From the NCBI GenBank assembly GCA_015680905.1, contig CM027380.1, forward strand, positions 105,181,001 through 105,245,000: a stretch of 64,000 nt of DNA, written 5' to 3'. Source of the stretch: Coptis chinensis. Taxonomy: Eukaryota; Streptophyta; Magnoliopsida; Ranunculales; Ranunculaceae. Every line of letters begins with the position of its first letter. Positions within the stretch are counted from its first letter, which is position 1. The position numbers were made by a program, and so were the translations under genes. Below the pieces are notes generated by a model that searched no databases, was not told the origin of the DNA, and worked only from the letters and a program-made list of their open reading frames with translations. This document shows, in pieces, positions 33,991-45,270 of the stretch.

Positions 33991-35610
33991 AGCAATCCGC
34001 ATCAACTTCGCAACTTCTAATAACGAAGCGGAGTACGAAGCACTAATAATGGGAATGCGTGCGGCAATCCAGCTCGGTGTAAAGGAGATCCAAATCTTTA
34101 GTGACTCGCAACTGGTCGTTCGCCAGGTCGCAAAAGAGTACACTACCAGTGAAGGTAACCTTTCCAAGTACCTTCAAGTTGTTAATGATTTGCTTCCTTC
34201 CTTTAGCAGAGCTACGATACACCATTTTCTGCGTGACGAGAACCGTCACGCAGATAGCTTAGCATACTTAGCCACTCAGACACCGAATTGTGCCCCTAGA
34301 CAACTGACCATTGAAGTGGTCGATCGACCAGCTTACCAAGCGGACCATGTCTTGGCAATCAGCGACCTGTGCCCACTCTCTGAAGATCAGATGAGTCAAA
34401 CATGGATGCAGCCTATTATACAGTACATCCAACACGGCACACTTCCAGATGAGCGTTCCAAAGCCAGAAAGGTCCCTCACCAGGCACGTAGCTATTGTTT
34501 GTTAAATGACAGGTTATTCCGCAAGTCCGCAGGAGGACCTCATCTGAGGTGCATTAGTCCAGAGCAAGGTCAGTTAATTTTCGCCGAGATCCATGAAGGA
34601 GAGTGTGGCAATCATGCCGGAGGTCGCTCATTGGCCCATAAAGCGATCTCCCAAGGATACTTCTGGCCTCGTATGCAGATCGATGCCAAGTCGTATGTCC
34701 TCAAGTGTGTCAAATGTCAAACATTTGGTCACAACATCATCCAGCCAGCCCGCGAATTGATCAACATCGCGAGCCCTTGGCCGTTCCACATATGGGGCAT
34801 GGACATTATAGGACCATTCATCCCTCAGAAGAGCACCGGCTTCCGCTTCGTCCTTGCTGCCACAGATTATTTCACTAAGTGGGTCGAAGCAATTCCGTTG
34901 GCCCACGTCAAAGAATCACATGTCAGGAATTTCATTTGGACTCATATCATCACCCGGTTTGGCCTACCACACACACTGGTGATGGACAATGGCTCCCAGT
35001 TCAAAGGCAAAACAGTCAAAGAATTTCTGGCCAAGTGGAAGATCGTTCATGCCTTCTCTACGCCCAAAGCAATGGACAAGCGGAGGCCAGCAACAAAGCC
35101 ATTCTAGAGAATCTGAAGAAGAAAATTGAAAAGAACAAGAGCCAATGGCCAAATCAGCTCGAGAACATACTATGGGCTCATCGCACTACAGCTCGCTCCA
35201 GCACTGGCGAATCACCATTTTCCCTATGCTATGGTACAGAAGCCGTCATCCCCACCGAGCTGACAATCACGACAACCCGATCCGAGCTTGTCGAGTCAGG
35301 CCTGAATGACTCAGTCTTAGCTCGAGAGGTCGACCTCCTTGAGGAACGACGCGATCTAGCGGCCATCCGAGTAGCATCCTACCAACAAGTCCTAAAGCGA
35401 TCCTACAACAAACGAGTACATCCTCAATCTTTTCAACCCGGTGATCTCGTTTTGAAGAAAACTCAAGATAACTCTAAACTAGCACCGTGGGAAGGCCCTT
35501 ACATAGTGGAACGTGTCGTTGGCAATGGAGCGTATTGGATTAAAACCCAGGAAGGGAAGTCGCTGCCACGACCTTGGAACACATACTTACTAAAACAGTT
35601 TTACCAGTAG
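33970..35610 (+). pseudogene. pol: pol: second RNase H and integrase
   Basis: The second RNase H continues as TSNNEAEYEALIMGMRAAIQ, FSDSQLVVRQVAKEY and ENRHADSLAYLA. Having both RNase H types is the Tat hallmark. Integrase follows: the zinc region is HEGECGNHAGGRSLAHKA with CVKCQTF, and the catalytic residues are D in WGMDIIGP, D in VMDNGSQF and E in SNGQAEASNK. A frameshift near 35060 separates the second aspartate from the glutamate. The C-terminal part (WAHRTTARSSTGESPFSL, GDLVLKKTQ, WEGPYIVERV) ends at TAG 35608. It would insert the cDNA. Confidence 0.92.
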
Positions 35611-35739
35611 CGACATTATCTATTGTAATTCATGTCCACATGTACTACAAGATCAAGTGTAAGCTACTGAAGATTGTCATCATAAACTGCGGTTTTTGTT
35701 TACTCCAATCTCCAAGCTAAGCCAATCGCACCACAAGCA
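35611..35739 (+). other. Short spacer after pol
   Basis: Noncoding sequence between the integrase stop and the tandem array. Confidence 0.5.
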
Positions 35740-36720
35740 TCATACACACGCTCTCATGCGAGCAGAACGCTCTCAGGAGCTTACAGGTGCATCGCCTCTC
35801 CGAATCTCGCTAAGTTGAGGACCTATACTCCTAGGATCAACTTCTGGCGAGTGAACTCGGGGAGCGGCCCTCTCGGGGGCTACACACGCTCTCATGCGAG
35901 CAGAACGCTCTCAGGAGCTTACAGGCGCATCGCCTCTCCGAATCTCGCTAAGTTGAGGACCTATACTCCTAGGATCAACTACGCGAGAACGCTCTCAGGA
36001 GCAGCACGCCCTCAGGGGCTACACACGCTCTCATGCGAGCAGAACGCTCTCAGGAGCTTACAGGCGCATCGCCTCTCCGAATCTCGCTAAGTTGAGGACC
36101 TATACTCCTAGGATCAACTACGCGAACGCTCGAGGAAAGACGCCCTCGGGGGCTACACGCCTCTCATGCGGCGTAACGCTCGAGGAGCTTCAGGACGATC
36201 GCCTCTCCGAATCCCGCTAAGTTGAGGACCTATACTCCTAGGATCAACTACGCGAGAACGCTCCCAGGAGCAGCACGCCCTCAGGGGCTACACACGCTCT
36301 CATGTGAGCAGAACGCTCTCAGGAGCTTATAGGCGCATCGCCTCTCCGAATCTCGCTAAGTTGAGGACCTATACTCCTAGGATCAACTACGCGAGAACGC
36401 TCTCGAGAGGCAAAGACCCTCCGGGGCTATACACGCAGCTCATGCGGCGTAACGCTCTCGGGGAGCCTACAGGCGCATCGCCTCTCCGAATCTCGCTAAG
36501 TTGAGGACCTATACTCCTAGGGTCAACTTCAACAGAACGCGCTCGAGAGCAAAAGACCCCTCGGGGGCTATACACGCCTCATGCGGCGAGCGCTCTCGAG
36601 GGAGCCTAGGGGCTCATCGCCTCTCCAAATCTCGATAAGTTGAGAACCTATACTTCTAGGGTCAACTCAACGAGAACGCTCTCACTAAGCAACACCCTCA
36701 GGGAATCACAGGGCCACGAG
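35740..36720 (+). repeat. ~139-bp tandem repeat, about 7 copies
   Basis: The phrase CGCCTCTCCGAATCTCGCTA begins at 35793, 35931, 36070, 36200, 36339, 36479 and 36618, with spacings of 130-140 bp. Each unit has AGTTGA...TCAACT arms around TATACTCCTAGGA and repeated AACGCTCTCAGGAGC pieces. It occupies the same place, between pol and the antisense genes, as the 90-bp array of the truncated Tat element. Confidence 0.96.
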
Positions 36721-37277
36721 CCCCTAAGTCTACACTAGCCGGCCACCTACATCTCCTAGATCGCTCTTCTGGATAAGAGTAAACAAGTATAACGTTTGAT
36801 GAGAACACATCAGGAGACAAGCCCAATAAACTAAATAAGCTAGAGCTAGTCCGTCAATCAAGCAAAAAGGAAAACATTAAACTTACAATTACCATGGCGA
36901 TATCTGGCCGGGTTTCGTGTAACCCGGTCCAAACCCACCGACCTTGGTGCACCGTGAAATCCAGATCGGACCAGGGAACAAAGTAAGAAAAATTAACGAA
37001 CTGCCACTTTCGTGGAAACCAGTTCTCTGTATCGAATAAAAGCGAACTGCTCAGGGCAAGCCTGAAAACACAGCTCTAATATTTAACCCTCGTAGGGGCA
37101 AAGAACAAGCAGGATCATTACAAACACGAACAAAATTTCTTACCAAAAAGCAGAGTCCACATCACGGAGCATCAACCACATGTTTGTCCTGAGGAGCAGT
37201 GCTAGTCGAAGGAACATGCCTCGCGGCTCATGAACAACGCCAAGATACCGATCCCTTTGAGCCCCATCCGCCTTTAG
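36721..37277. other. 3' flank of antisense gene B
   Basis: Noncoding. At 37041-37100 'gcgaactgctcagggcaagcc' and 'cagctctaatatttaaccct' resemble 38771-38822, which follows gene A. The 3' flank was therefore duplicated along with the gene. Confidence 0.5.
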
Positions 37278-38155
37278 TCACCGGACAATATTTCGCCCGC
37301 CTTTGGCATACTCACTACAGGCCGTAGTATACGCGCTTTGAGCTTTGTGAGCAACCCGCTGACATCGCTTAGTATACTCAGTGACTTCCGCCACTTCCAT
37401 CTGCAGTTCAGCCATCGCAGCGACCAGTCTAGCATTCTCATCCTCCGCAGCACGGTGCTTCGCAGTCATCTATCTCTTCCAGTTTTCTCTTGTCGGTCCC
37501 CCAGGCAGCTCGCAAGCATCCCAGCTCGCCACGGGAGTTGACATCAGTGTCAGCACGTTGCACAACGTTCTTAAGTTTATCATACCCAGCCAGAAACTAC
37601 AAGGACAAAAGTATAATCAGAATCACCTAAGAAATAAAGAGACAAAGCTGACAGCGAAAGACTCACCAGACAACTCGCCATATCCATGGTCCCCAGCAGC
37701 GTGTCCATGTCCTCATCCTCGACTTCAGCTCGGTCCCCATCTAACATGATCCCCTTCACCAGGCTAGTCGCTATGGGCGCCGAGTGGAAGCTGCAATCAG
37801 ACCGTTTTACAGCACGCTTCTTCCCCGTTCTCCCCACGTAGTAGAATTCGCTCCCCACATCCCCAACACGAGGGAGCGAACCCTCACTAGCGACGTGATG
37901 ACCTTGCCCCAGGTCGTCGCTTCCCTCAGCCGCCCGATGAGAGCATTTCGCTCGCTGCGGCGACTTGAATACAATGCCGCCCGTCGAGCGACCCGACCCC
38001 TTAGATCATTTGCTCTTCTTGCCACCAGACACAACAACTTTCCTCTTACCGCGGTCCCCATGCACATGAGGACGGAACTCCATCTCCTCCATGAGCAAAG
38101 GGGAACTCGCTCTGACACTCCTTTCTCCTCTGACGTACGGCACACACCGAGCCAT
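37278..38155 (-). pseudogene. Antisense gene B: shortened duplicate of antisense gene A
   Basis: ATG at 38155 starts MARCVPYVRGERSV. After one internal TGA the frame reaches FYYVGRTGKKRAVKRSDCSF, then HSAPIATSLVKGIMLDGDR and MDMASCLVS at a donor (about 37680). Gene A has the equivalent MYIDEVTGKKHYVRRSDCSY, KSAPIATCLLEGMTLDGDR and DKAMCLVS. A coiled-coil exon at 37469-37278 (AELQMEVAEVTEYTKRCQRV) parallels the coiled-coil tail of gene A. The Transposase_28-like N-terminal domain is missing. Function unknown. Confidence 0.7.
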
Positions 38156-38365
38156 AATGCAAGCTACACACAGAAAACAACACAAAGATGCTCAGAGCAG
38201 ACAGTAGTTTCTACGTCACAATCTAAACGAAAGCCAGAACAACGTACCTGAACGAAGGGGAAGCAGAGAGAAGCCGAAGCAAGTAGGAAGAAGAGCAACC
38301 GCAGTAGGAAGAGCAAGAAGAAGCAAATGCCTTTGCTCTCCCTAGACCGGTTGTATTTAAACTCA
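38156..38365 (-). promoter_or_regulatory. Promoter-like region and leader intron of antisense gene B
   Basis: On the minus strand a TATA-like TTTAAATACAA (38361-38351) is followed by a leader ending TTCAG|GTACG at 38248. An intron-like stretch then ends TGTGTAG at 38164, eight bases before the ATG. Leader donors in the same form precede gene A (CCTTCAG|GTTAGT) and the antisense gene of the truncated Tat element (TTTCCAG|GTTTGT). Confidence 0.5.
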
Positions 38366-38857
38366 CGAAACGTCTCTTCCCAATGCACACCATTATGGCA
38401 TCGAGACACCAAACGCCAGCCAACCTGGCAGCCATCATTTCACACCCCCTGACCGCCCATATTCCGACACGTGCCATGCACGCAATGCAGTTCAGGCCGC
38501 TCTAAAGTACAGAACGTCCGGCGTCCTCATCGATATGAACGACCTGCACCGTTTAGTTCATAATAGCAGGCACACGCTTACAAATATAAACATTCCTCTC
38601 ATACACAAGACAAGGCATAAGATGAAAGAGCAACAAGATTCGCATTCAAACAGGTAGCGACCTAACTCCAACAAGGACACCCCACTTCACCGATTAACCG
38701 TGCTGCTGAGAATACTCAGGAAATCCAACACAATTAAACATTCAGTATCACAGTCAATAACAACTAAGACAAGCGAGCTGCCCAGGTCAACCCAGGAAAC
38801 CAGCTCTATTATTTATGGCTAGAGGCCCATTACAACAACATATAATAAATAGGTATC
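38366..38857. other. Intergenic space between antisense genes A and B
   Basis: Noncoding. It includes the region downstream of gene A (38764-38825) that is similar to the 3' flank of gene B, marking the duplication. Confidence 0.45.
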
Positions 38858-41162
38858 TTAAACATTTTCACCTAAACATTCTCCAAGAATCACATTCAAA
38901 ACAGACACGGAGCTTGCACCAACAGAGGACGCCACAGCTGCATCAGCACCAACCACAGGGAGATCGCTAGACCCTTGAAGCTGCTCACTCATCAAACCAG
39001 CGAGGGAGGGTGACACGACTGCAGGAACAGCAGCGGCCGCCTCAGGCAGGTCGCCTTCGAGCTCGCCCGAAATCCGGCGTTCCTGCTCCTCCTGCAGGTC
39101 GTCCATCTTCCTTTCCAGCTCCTCCACCTCAGCACGGATGCCGAGATAGGCCTCTTTGGCTTGTAGAGTGGAAGTCTTACAGCGTTCGGCATAAGCGTTC
39201 GCTGCGGCTAGTTGGCCCCTCAACGCCTCCACCTCATGCTTCAACTCGATCGACTCGTTCACCGCGGAGGTCTTCTCCAGAGTCAGAGCAGTGAGCTGAG
39301 GCCTCAGCGCATCCAGTTCGGCCTTTTCTGCCTCTTGCACAGCCCGCAGATTCGACAACTCGTCCCGCAGCGACTCAGCGTCCGCCTTCTCCAATTCAGC
39401 TATCTCTGCGGCCGTTTTTAACCGGTACCCGGTGATCACCATTTGTGATGATCGCACCATATATCAGGTTATTATCAAACAATAGCATGTAGCGTAAGCA
39501 CACAGTCAGGTAGAGCGCAAAAGTCACTTACCAGGCACATCGCCTTGTCCATCCCCCTCAAGTTCGACTCCAGCTCCTTGGCATCCAAGTCTTTCCTATC
39601 ACCGTCCAGGGTCATCCCCTCTAACAGGCAAGTAGCTATAGGGGCGGATTTGTAGCTGCAGTCAGACCTCCTCACATAATGTTTCTTCCCAGTTACCTCA
39701 TCAATGTACATCAGGTTGTGCTCCAGCTCGTCCTTCCCAGTACTGGACTGTCCCTTACCAGTCTCTTTGGCGCCAACCTTTCCCTTCATCTTGCCAGAGG
39801 AATCTCCAACAACCCTGGGTCGAGCGACCTCTGGGGCAACCTCCAGGGAGTCCTCACCTAGGACGCTGAAGTCGGGCATCAACTCGCCCTCGGGTTGCGA
39901 GCCGCTCTTCCACCAGTTCGCACTTCACCACCCGGTCGCGGTCACCGACCACCAGGCGACCTTCGCGGTCGATACTGGGATGTCAAATAGAGTGTCATCC
40001 AGATCGAAAGGAGCGTCCTCTCGCCCCTTCTCCGCTCCAGACCCAGAAGCCCCAGCACTTCCAGAGGGTCGCTTCACCCCAGTACGGCCCCGTTGCCTAT
40101 CTTCCCGCGTCACTAGATCGCTCTTACGCTTCTCCATCCCAGTTTTCTTCGACGTAAGCCCACTCCAGTTACCCCGCGCTCGGGCCTTCTGTTCTACTCT
40201 TTTTTCCCGGATGGCAGGTCCTCCGCGCTCTTTAAAGAAATGGGCAACTTCTGGTAGCTTAGCCTGTTTTTCCTCTCGCGACAAGCAGGCGAACTTCTCG
40301 ATCACTTGTCGACTTGACTCCTTTTTCAGGCGGATATCTGCATAACCAACAAGACAACAGATTCAGTAAAAGTTCAACAAAATCAAGTTCGCCTAATCAG
40401 ACAACGTGCTGCCACCCACCGGTAAAGTTGCATACTTTATGGTTCACACTGAACCCGCTAGCACAGTAGCGCCCTACAAGGAGCAGCGGTCGTTTGTCCC
40501 ACGACTCGTTACTCTTTACCGTCGAGCGCCCGGCCCAGTAGCTTCGTGGTTTGCAGGCTAAAGTTCAGTGACCTAGATCGCTTTACGAGGTAGTGCTCGA
40601 TCACATCAGCGACCTCGATCCGGTACTCACCACTAGCGTTCAAGAGATCAAAAACCTTAAATAGTCGCCATGTGTTCCCCACAAATTGAACAGGCGCCTT
40701 GCCACAGCGGTTCAGGAACTCACAAACCAGCTTGGAGAACGGGATCGTCATGTGCGCCCTCAGCTGTCCCTCACAGATGATCACCCCATTATGTGGTGGG
40801 GTATACCTCTCGCTAAAAACCAGAGCGTTCCGATCAGGCTCATGGATCTCCAGATCGCTTATGGTTATCCCATATTTCTTTCTCAGATATGGGAACGCCC
40901 TCACAGCATGTCTATCCACAGCCATAGGCGGCGGACCGCTTGAAGACGACGACCCCTCACCGCGACCTGAAGTGCTAGCTTCAGCAGCTACAGACGCAGA
41001 TCGAGCCACATCTTCCTCACTGCCAGCCCCCTCAGCCGCCTCACCTTCATCACCACTCTCACCCATCCCACACACAGACTCATCTTTCTCATCACCTTCG
41101 TCATCCCAGCCAAGAGACACTTCACGAACCTCATTAGATCGAGTGTCATCAGAATCAGACAT
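38858..41162 (-). pseudogene. Antisense gene A of the Tat element (Transposase_28-like, spliced)
   Basis: ATG at 41162 gives MSDSDDTRSN and an acidic, Ser/Gly-rich N-terminus. The globular part then has FPYLRKKYGITISDLEIHEP, IPFSKLVCEFLNRCGKAPVQ, VGNTWRLFKVFDLLN and VIEHYLVKRSRSLNF, matching the truncated element's antisense protein. Exon 1 ends at GACG|GTAAAG (about 40526). Exon 2 starts after GTTATGCAG at about 40337 and reads DIRLKKESSRQVIEKFACLS. A frameshift near 39900 leads to the part with YVRRSDCSYKSAPIATCLLE, ending at the donor at 39532. The last exon (about 39405-38858) is a long coiled coil with an Ala/Ser-rich tail. In the family such antisense ORFs are of unknown function. Confidence 0.8.
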
Positions 41163-41653
41163 TTTCTCTTCTAAATCTAACAAATCTAGCTACTAGTATC
41201 TAACAGCGTATCCTAACAACTCTAACACAGAGGCTTAGCACCAAACAAGAAGAAGAGGTTCAAAAATGGCAGAGAACTAACCTGAAGGATGATGCGGTAA
41301 TGGAGTTCTGTCTACCAGACGAAGCAGCCAAATGAGGTCCCAACAGAGCAAGTAAATTTTTTTGAGCAACCGCCCCTCCAGTTTCCAAGGCATAATGATT
41401 ACACCCTAGCTCTAGCTGCCCACGACTTCCAACCAACTGTCCTGTATTTTCACATCCCGAGAAAATGGGGCGCCACGTTTTCTTCCCGCGAATCGCCGGA
41501 TCCTCGTCGCGTCGCACACGCGTCAAACGCTCGCACCCACTAGCTCACATGGTTAACACGAGCCGTTCCTCACAGATCGCTGGAGATTTCCACCTCTCAC
41601 ATAGTCCACGCGAGCTACCGATCTCTCTCAGCAGGTCGTTTTCACAACCTACT
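41163..41653 (-). other. Leader and upstream region of antisense gene A
   Basis: On the minus strand a leader ends CCTTCAG|GTTAGT at 41282 and the ATG lies 120 bases further on. A weak AAAATACA motif near 41450 could be a TATA box. The remainder reaches the polypurine tract. Confidence 0.4.
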
Positions 41654-41665
41654 GAGAGGGGGCTG
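41654..41665 (+). promoter_or_regulatory. Polypurine tract
   Basis: GAGAGGGGG immediately before the 3' LTR; primes plus-strand DNA synthesis in LTR elements. Confidence 0.85.
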
Positions 41666-42193
41666 TGTAGGGGAGTGATATTCTCTATCCAGCATGCGCC
41701 TAACATGGTGGAAATAACACATCGACCTATGATCCAGGTCGCATCCATGAGCCAGTAGAGCGCTACATACAGATCGCAATATCATGCGAACTACGATAGG
41801 AAGTGACACTGATCCCCTATCCATAAGCAATCATGACTAAAGAGTACTTGCACATAGCTTGACCGTCAGCCACTGATCACGGCCGCAAGCTACTTATACA
41901 GACTGCCACTCCACATCATTACAGCAGACCTATGAGAGCAGTTCTCACGTGCCATCCTAATCTCCACCTCACGTTTAGGACACCCTTTACACGTGGAGAG
42001 CAAGGATACACGCGAAATCTCTATAAATACCTCTCCTATGAACTACGCCAGACCTGATTCTACTCTCCCACACAAAAAACCTAGAGTAAGATACGTAGGC
42101 AGTTCGCTCCCAAGTCGAACTCGGTCTCATCCAAAAACCTATTTCAGTCCCCCTGAGACTGTTTGTAAGGGAAAACCAAATCACACCTTTACA
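41666..42193 (+). repeat. 3' LTR
   Basis: 528 bp, the same ends as the 5' LTR (TGTAGGGGAG...TTTACA), with about 97% identity. Confidence 0.96.
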
Positions 42194-42198
42194 GTATT
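42194..42198 (+). repeat. 5-bp target-site duplication GTATT, right copy
   Basis: Matches 29394-29398 exactly. Confidence 0.95.
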
Positions 42199-42860
42199 CC
42201 TACGCAATTTATTTGTTTGTAGTTTGTGTGTGTGAAGCTTGCAGCAAATGCAATATTTGTAGAATGGTGGAGGGTGAACATTATTTGGCTGTTTTTTGCT
42301 CGTTGACAGCACAAGCAGGAGTGTCACACAAGATGTTGGTGGTAAAAAAAACATCCACATGACACTCATAGTGTCGCTTGTAGTAAGTACACAATGGATT
42401 TGGCAGCTTTGGATTTTCTATGCAACTTGTGAAAAGAAAATGCAAAAATTCTAGAAAATTAGATTATTTACTACAGCCAATTGAAGGGAAAAAATGGTGT
42501 ATGCGGCATGCTCCATTTTCTATACTTAAGTTTTACCTAATGGTAGTGGATAAGTGGAATTTGAAGGAATAAGTGGGCCTTTGCGTGTGCTTCAAGAATA
42601 AGATGTCACTCTTCGGCTCAAGAAACAAAATCTGACGGTGACCATAACCTCCTCACTGAAAAGGATTTAGTCAAAAGAAAGAATAAATGTGAGTTTTAAG
42701 CAAAGTGGTTTGTGATTTGATGTATAATTCGTTGTTTAAGTGATGAGTTTGGTAATGTGTGTTGCTTGCATTTGGTCACTTTGTGTGTTTAGAATGCTAA
42801 TACTTAATACCAGATTTGGGGATTTCGATCACTAGTCCGTTTCTGTAAGGGTTTCTGTAA
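42199..42860. other. Right flank of the Tat insertion, noncoding
   Basis: No PPR sequence continues here. No gene is recognised until the proton-pump-interactor match begins. Confidence 0.4.
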
Positions 42861-43130
42861 TGACTGATCCTATGAAGTTTGACTCTGACGACATGGATGG
42901 GCCTGTAAAAGGAGAGAAATTTTGGTCTCGAAGCACATGTACTCCCAAGAGATGCTCCTTATAGATGTCATGTGCCTAAGCAAATTCATAGTATTTATTT
43001 TGTGAAGTTACATGCGAGTGAAGACTGACTGGGAACTTGTAAAGAGAAATCAAGCCCAATTTGAGATGGTTGAAGCGATAAAGATGAAAAAGGTAGAACA
43101 AAAGAGCGTACTTGGATGCTGTTATTCCTA

Positions 43131-45270
43131 AGCTTCTTTTAATAATGGAGTAAATATATTGTTGCATACACAGTGTTTGTTTCATTTAATGGTATCTACT
43201 GCTTAAGTACTTGATATATGATAACTGAAAGTAATTGGACAAAATGAACAGTTGATTTAGCAACTGTGTTTGATAACTGTAGTGGTATGTACACAATCTG
43301 AAAGCAACATTCAAGATGCTTAAGGTGCAGTGGTATGTACACATACGGAAATCAATATTGCACAGGTGCAAGGTGGTGTTATTGGGGACCAAAGAGATCT
43401 TGAGGAGAGCATTATGGTTACACCTATCCAGAGTCACCAAGATAGGATTACTTCTCTTCCCCAACTACCCAATAGCCGAGAAAGAAATATGTATGAAGGG
43501 TTAGTTGCTGAAAATGAGGAGGTAGATGATATGGATGACCTATCAGATTATGAGGAAGATATATTTAATGACCACTTGCCTAAAACAGGTCGAGGCATGA
43601 AACGCCTTGAGAGGATTGGTCAACGGTAAAGCCAAAAAAAAGCAAAAGAATCCAAAAGCGTTCTTTTGGAGAAATTGAGCCTACTCTCGCAATGATGAAG
43701 AAAGTAAAGTCACTAACCAAAAACAAAAAGAGGTATCTTGAGGGTTATACGAAAGAGTTTTGGGACGACACTATGGGACTTACATACGTGTGTTGTGCTT
43801 GCGGGTGTTTTTTCTGTGACTATGAGAAAACACAACTTTATCTTAGGAAAGATCATCCTAAGATAGTAAAGCAATTGAAGGCTAAAAAGTAGAAGATCAA
43901 ATGAGACGATTCCTATGAATACTTGCTTGTGGTATGTGTAATGATTAATCTCATTTGTGTGAGGGCTTCCTGCCTATTGTAGTCTTTGTATGCTCCTTTT
44001 GTCTTTGTTTGGGGCTTGTGGATTGATGGCAGATGGTCCCTTAGGCTATGGTTAATGGGGTTGCTGATTGTGGTTTTCTTGCCAGTGTTTGTTCCTTCGG
44101 GACTGTACGTGTAGGGAGAAATCCCAAGTGTTTTAGGTTTGATGCCTTATGTTACTCTTAGAGAGGGTATGTAATGTTTCCCTATGTGCAATAAACAGGT
44201 GGGGGTCTGCCTTAACCCCAGCAAACTTTTTAAAAAAAACTGTAAACAAGGGCACATTGCCAAACATCTAACTTAGAGGCACTGACCCTTGAGAAAAAGA
44301 GAAATAAGAAAACACTCAACTGGAAAAGGATGGAAATAGAACCTGCGGAAAAAGATCTTGAGAAGCTGTGTACTGCTTGCATTGCAAGCCAAGAGAGAGC
44401 TTTTGCTCTATGCTCGTTGGAGCAAGAGCATAATTATCCAGTAAGCTAAACCAACTAAATTTTATTTAGATTCCTTCCATATATTGTCTGGTTCCAACCT
44501 TTTCTGTATATGTGTGTGGACAGAGTGTGTGTGCGCGTGGTGACTTGGGGTGTGGGGGATTCATTTTCAAAACATTTGCTCTTTGCTTCATTATATGCAA
44601 TATAAAAGCATAACATTTCTTGAAGAGAAACAGTTCCTGTGAAAAATTACGCAACTTGAATGTACGATGGGGAAAGGTGTACAGGATTCTGTTTCCCTGA
44701 GCTTCTTGGGTAAAGAAGTGAGAAAACTGTTGCATACACATGATTTTTCTTTCACTAATGCTAGCTATTTGTCATGGGATTGATAAACGAAAGTAACTTT
44801 ACAAAATGTAAAGTTGATTTTGCAATGGCAAGTGATGATATTGAATTCAGCTGTACATTATGTGCCTTTTACAAAAGAATTTGGGCAGGTAGAACTCCGT
44901 CAGGTGATATATGAGCTACAGGGTCTGACACTTGAGGAAAAAAGATGTAAACAAATTCTCTATGGAAAGAAGAAGGAAATGGAACATGAGCAACAGACTC
45001 TTCAGAAGCTGCGTACTGCCTGCATTGCAAGGAAAGAGTGGGCTTTTGGTCCTTGCTTATCAGAGGAAGAGCTTAACGATCGAGTAAGTTCACACCATCT
45101 TAATACTATTTGGATTCTTCCATTGTCTTGTTTTAACCTTCATATCTATGTGCGGATGTACGGTCTGTGTGATTGCATGTGTGTGGTAAATTCCGGATTG
45201 GGATATAAACTCTCAATGGATATGCAGTTTGCGCCATAGTATGCAATCTAAAAGCAGGACAGTAGTCGAC
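43131..45270 (+). repeat. Tandem duplication of PPI exons and introns
   Basis: Unit 1 (43131 to about 44700) and unit 2 (about 44700-45270) correspond. Both start with a GCTTCTT...TGTTGCATACAC stretch and contain AAAGTAA...ACAAAATG...AGTTGATTT. Each has the same exon: LTLEKKRNKKTLNWKRMEIE in unit 1 versus LTLEEKRCKQILYGKKKEME in unit 2. The next exon is also shared: EEKQFL at 44618 in unit 1; the copy following unit 2 is at 45268. Unit 1 is enlarged by about 0.95 kb at 43300-44240. Confidence 0.7.
43300..44240 (+). mobile_element. Probable insertion in duplicated unit 1, with unrecognised ORFs
   Basis: This part has no counterpart in the second PPI unit. It contains an acidic open frame (43360-43629; EVDDMDDLSDYEEDIFNDHL) and a lysine/cysteine-containing one (43692-43892; YVCCACGCFFCDYEK). 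A tail with CTGCCTTAACCCCAGC and a short A-run near 44230 is reminiscent of a non-LTR element end. I do not recognise the proteins. Confidence 0.35.

Larger units (their letters stand above)
29399..42193 (+). mobile_element. Structurally complete 12.8-kb Ty3/gypsy Tat-lineage retrotransposon
   Basis: Two 528-bp LTRs start TGTAGGGGAG and end in ACA, and the element is bounded by a perfect GTATT duplication. A PBS and a polypurine tract sit in the right places. Internally it has gag, protease, RT, RNase H, a second RNase H and integrase on the + strand, then a 139-bp tandem array and two antisense genes on the - strand. Two RNase H domains plus antisense genes place it in the Tat clade (Retand/Tat type). 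Gag-pol has several frameshifts, so as sequenced it is non-autonomous. Confidence 0.96.
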
